DNA from: Methanosarcinales archaeon
Lineage (GTDB): Archaea > Halobacteriota > Methanosarcinia > Methanosarcinales > Methanogasteraceae
Length of the DNA: 8,489 nucleotides
Assembly: GCA_030666765.1 (NCBI GenBank)
Contig: DAOUXE010000032.1
Location: forward strand, 1 to 8,489
Direction: 5' to 3'
How positions within the stretch are numbered: position 1 is the stretch's first letter; the number at the start of each line of letters is the position of its first letter. The notes beneath the pieces are model-generated. The model saw only the letters and a list, made by a program, of their open reading frames with translations, ran no database searches and was not told where the DNA came from. Positions 6,825 through 8,489 of the stretch are shown here, in pieces. The translations under genes and the position numbers were made by a program.

Positions 6825-7673
6825 ATGATTAAAAAAGCGATAATCCCTGCGGCAGGTCTTGGGACGAGGTTCCTTCCTGTTACGAAGTCGATGCCAAAGG
6901 AAATGCTCCCGATCATCGATAAACCGATCATCCATTTCGTTGTGGAAGAGGCGGTTGCTTCCGGAATCGAGGATATCCTGATCATTACAGGCAGGGGCAA
7001 ACGGGCTGTGGAAGACTATTTTGACACATCTCCGGAACTTGAAAGCCACCTCCTTAAAAATGGGAAGGATAAGCTGTTACAAGAGGTACAAGACGTCTCT
7101 TCGATGGTGGACATCCATTACATACGGCAGAAAGAGCCGAGGGGGCTTGGAGATGCAGTTTTGAGGGCGGAAAGGCACGTCGGCGACGAACCATTCGCAG
7201 TGTTGCTTGGTGATGACATCATCAAGGGAGAACTCTGTATAAAACAGTTGATAGACGTTTATAGGGTGCATAAGTGCTCTGTGCTGGCAGTGGAAGCGGT
7301 AGATGACGTGAGCAAATATGGGATCGTAAAATGTAGCAAGATCGATGAGTCGATCTACCGTGTCGAGGATGTTATCGAAAAACCGAATGCGCGCGATGCG
7401 CCATCAAAGATGGGCGCAATCGGGAGATATATTCTTACGCCAGCGATATTCTCATGCATCAAGGAGATAGAACCTGGGTTTGGGGGTGAGGTACAACTGA
7501 CTGATGCTATACGGATGCTTATTGGTACGGAAGGTGTTTGCGCTTACGCATTCAAAGGAAAACGATACGATGCAGGGGATAAGGCGGATTACATAAGAGC
7601 AATCATCGATTTTGCGCTGGAAAGAGAGGATTTAAGAGATGCGATTGAAAATTATCTACCGGTGATGAGATGA
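6825..7673 (+). CDS. galU: UTP-glucose-1-phosphate uridylyltransferase
   Basis: It makes UDP-glucose from UTP and glucose-1-phosphate, the substrate for the dehydrogenase encoded just upstream. The 282 residues match the usual family length. The nucleotide-binding start is AAGLGTRFLPVTK with PKEMLPI right after (residues 9-30). Further along are QKEPRGLGDAV (102-112), the metal-binding LGDD (128-131), EKP (185-187), GGEVQLTDAI (210-219) and KGKRYDAGDK. This arrangement separates GalU from RfbA-type thymidylyltransferases, which have a different N-terminal motif and LGDN. GGTGA at 6816-6820 lies 4 bases before the ATG at 6825. An ATG at 6821 is out of frame and closes at once. The gene follows the dehydrogenase by 24 bp, and its stop overlaps the next start as ATGA (7670-7673), indicating one operon. 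Confidence 0.93.
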   Translation: MIKKAIIPAAGLGTRFLPVTKSMPKEMLPIIDKPIIHFVVEEAVASGIEDILIITGRGKRAVEDYFDTSPELESHLLKNGKDKLLQEVQDVSSMVDIHYIRQKEPRGLGDAVLRAERHVGDEPFAVLLGDDIIKGELCIKQLIDVYRVHKCSVLAVEAVDDVSKYGIVKCSKIDESIYRVEDVIEKPNARDAPSKMGAIGRYILTPAIFSCIKEIEPGFGGEVQLTDAIRMLIGTEGVCAYAFKGKRYDAGDKADYIRAIIDFALEREDLRDAIENYLPVMR

Positions 7674-7790
7674 AAGTACTGGTAACAAGATGCGTGGGAT
7701 TCATAAGATCCCATTTGACAGAACGATTGCTGAGAGACGGTTTTGACGTGATTGGGATCGATCGCTCCACTGATTACTATTCGAGGGAGT

Positions 7791-7930
7791 GTGACTTCCT
7801 CCCCGCTGCAAGCAACGGGGCTTCCTGCTTCAACCATGAGGGTTTCATGTCCACAGGCGTTAATTCGACACAGTCCGTGCCTACATACGGATGTTTTAGT
7901 TCGTGCTCTTGCGACTTTACACGTGACAGA
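7791..7930 (-). pseudogene. 3' tail of a TnpB-like gene inside the small element
   Basis: Two minus-strand frames carry pieces resembling the variable C-terminus of IS605 OrfB/TnpB proteins. One reads VGTDCVELTPVDMKPSWLKQ then EAP; the other reads GLCRINACGHETLMVEAGSP. In this family the C-terminal codons run into the right-end hairpin, so similar DNA yields KQEAP or EAGSP according to frame. No RuvC or zinc-finger region is left, so it cannot be functional. The same DNA would correspond to the 3' scaffold of the TnpB guide RNA. Confidence 0.5.
7801..7820. repeat. Hairpin repeat copy 1 (right-end imperfect palindrome)
   Basis: CCCCGCTGCAAGCAACGGGG folds as CCCCG/CGGGG, a C-A mismatch, TGC/GCA and a 2-base apical gap. 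It is a direct repeat of the copy at 8023-8042. Confidence 0.75.
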
Positions 7931-8022
7931 GCCATACGTTCACGCGACCAAGCGAGTCTACCCAACGAACGTAGTGATAGCGACGATGGCATTGTATTTA
8001 TGTCATGTGGTGCGGGATTCAT

Positions 8023-8042
8023 CCCCGCTACAAGTAACGGGG
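8023..8042. repeat. Hairpin repeat copy 2 (left-end imperfect palindrome)
   Basis: CCCCGCTACAAGTAACGGGG is identical to copy 1 except at two positions, which pair with each other in the stem (G-C becomes A-T). Flanking GCGGGA (8012-8017) and TCCCGC (8048-8053) add an outer stem that is absent from copy 1. Confidence 0.75.
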
Positions 8043-8082
8043 TCTTCTCCCGCGGAGACTATAAGGAACTGGTGAATCAATA

Positions 8083-8489
8083 ATGAAGATAGTTATAACA
8101 GGTGGCGCGGGGTTCATAGGTTCAAATCTCGCAGAGGAGCTTACAAAAAAGCATGAAGTGGTTATAGTTGATGACCTGTCCACAGGAAGGGTGGAGAATG
8201 TTAAAGATCTCGATCTGGAATTTGTGCGGGGCAGTATCACAGACCCTGACCTGCTTAGGGAGAATTTCAGAGGTGTCGATCGTGTCTTTCATCAGGCAGC
8301 ACTTCCGAGTGTTCAGAGTAGCATAGATGACCCTGTTCTGGCAAATGAGGTGAATATATGCGGGACACTAAACGTGCTTGTTGCTGCAAGGGATGCTGAT
8401 GTTACGAAGGTGATTTATGCGTCGTCATCCTCTGTTTATGGCGATACGCCTGAACTTCCGAAGAGGGAGGATATGAAGCCGGATCCAAA
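8083..8489 (+). CDS. NAD-dependent epimerase (GalE-like extended SDR), 3' end outside the window
   Basis: The 135 codons seen cover nearly half of an enzyme of about 300 residues. The Rossmann motif is intact: TGGAGFIGSN (6-15), with acidic D30/D31 after the second strand for NAD binding. HQAALPSV (70-77), EVNICGTLNVL and ASSSSVYGD (113-121), with the likely catalytic serine, follow. The YxxxK motif would lie beyond the window. GGTGA at 8071-8075, inside the last codons of the epimerase relic, lies 7 bases before the ATG; the start overlaps the relic's TAA by one base (TAATG), so translation would be coupled. With GalU and the dehydrogenase upstream, likely substrates are UDP-glucose or UDP-glucuronate, giving UDP-galactose or UDP-galacturonate; the sequence does not decide which. 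Confidence 0.88.
   Translation, partial: MKIVITGGAGFIGSNLAEELTKKHEVVIVDDLSTGRVENVKDLDLEFVRGSITDPDLLRENFRGVDRVFHQAALPSVQSSIDDPVLANEVNICGTLNVLVAARDADVTKVIYASSSSVYGDTPELPKREDMKPDP

Larger units (their letters stand above)
7791..8060 (-). mobile_element. Small non-autonomous IS200/IS605-type element (tnpB tail plus both hairpin ends)
   Basis: Read on the minus strand, the segment starts AGTCTCCGCGGG next to flanking TTAT and ends GGGGAGGAAGTCAC. Each end has a subterminal hairpin in the same orientation, as in IS200/IS605 elements, where TnpA recognises such hairpins and inserts beside a tetranucleotide without target duplication. The right end resembles the GGGAGGA(T/A)GTCAC 3' end common in archaeal TnpB (IS1341-like) elements. 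The inside is too short for tnpA or tnpB. Removing exactly 270 bp rejoins the host reading frame, which supports the inferred boundaries. Ends are inferred from family rules and could be off by several bases. Movement would need transposase supplied in trans. Confidence 0.62.
7670..8083 (+). pseudogene. NAD-dependent epimerase/dehydratase relic, interrupted by a mobile element
   Basis: From the ATG at 7670, overlapping the galU stop, 40 codons match the N-terminus of an extended SDR epimerase: MKVLVT, GFI, SHLTERLLRDGFDVIGID and TDYYSRE. The cofactor motif, normally TGGAGFIGSH, reads TRCVGFIRSH, so all but one of the Rossmann glycines are lost, each by a single base change. At 7790 the host sequence meets a 270-bp insertion. 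The last codons after it read YKELVNQ, then TAA at 8081-8083. The plus frame stays open through the insert, giving a 137-codon frame, but the insert-encoded part is not epimerase. A normal member has about 300-330 residues, so most of the gene is gone. It probably provided an epimerase for UDP-sugars made by its neighbours, a role the next gene may now fill. Confidence 0.8.

Noticed and set aside
7799..8045. The two similar hairpins considered as a CRISPR-like repeat pair.
   Set aside because: Only two units 222 bp apart, with TnpB-like sequence between; they fit IS200/IS605 ends better.

Overview
The window looks archaeal, most likely from a methanogen or methane-oxidising relative of the Methanosarcina/ANME-1 type. 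The signs are GGTGA-type ribosome binding sites, a PGF-pre-PGF domain followed by a PGF-CTERM anchor, archaeal cohesin and dockerin domains, and an AF2212-like antitoxin with a PIN toxin. The lineage is inferred from domain content; no marker gene is present.

Left half (1-4473), cell-surface assembly. A protein truncated by the window edge carries FN3, cohesin, Ig-like and dockerin domains (1-1230). About 560 bp of debris follows, including on the minus strand the start of a DUF1616-like membrane protein. A minus-strand PIN toxin/antitoxin pair (1797-2484) follows, then a broken second cohesin copy (2562-2918), an intergenic stretch with inverted repeats, and a complete secreted cohesin protein with a PGF-CTERM anchor (3316-4473). 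A dockerin protein and a membrane-anchored cohesin side by side suggest a non-cellulosomal surface complex.

Right half (4535-8489), activated sugars for surface polysaccharide or glycoprotein glycans. A minus-strand oligosaccharide flippase is broken by an A-tract frameshift and truncated at both ends. A plus-strand operon-like run follows: UDP-glucose 6-dehydrogenase, GalU-type UTP-glucose-1-phosphate uridylyltransferase, a destroyed NAD-dependent epimerase and an apparently intact epimerase cut by the window end. GalU would make UDP-glucose, the dehydrogenase UDP-glucuronate, and the epimerase would act on a UDP-sugar.

The epimerase relic contains a ~270-bp insertion that I read as a non-autonomous IS200/IS605-type element. 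It has two same-orientation 20-nt hairpins differing only by a compensatory base-pair change, and a TnpB-like 3' tail. Removing it at the inferred ends rejoins the host frame. Overall this is a sugar-nucleotide and surface-protein neighbourhood with much gene decay (cohesin fragment, flippase, DUF1616-like start, epimerase). I found no CRISPR array, tRNA or rRNA.
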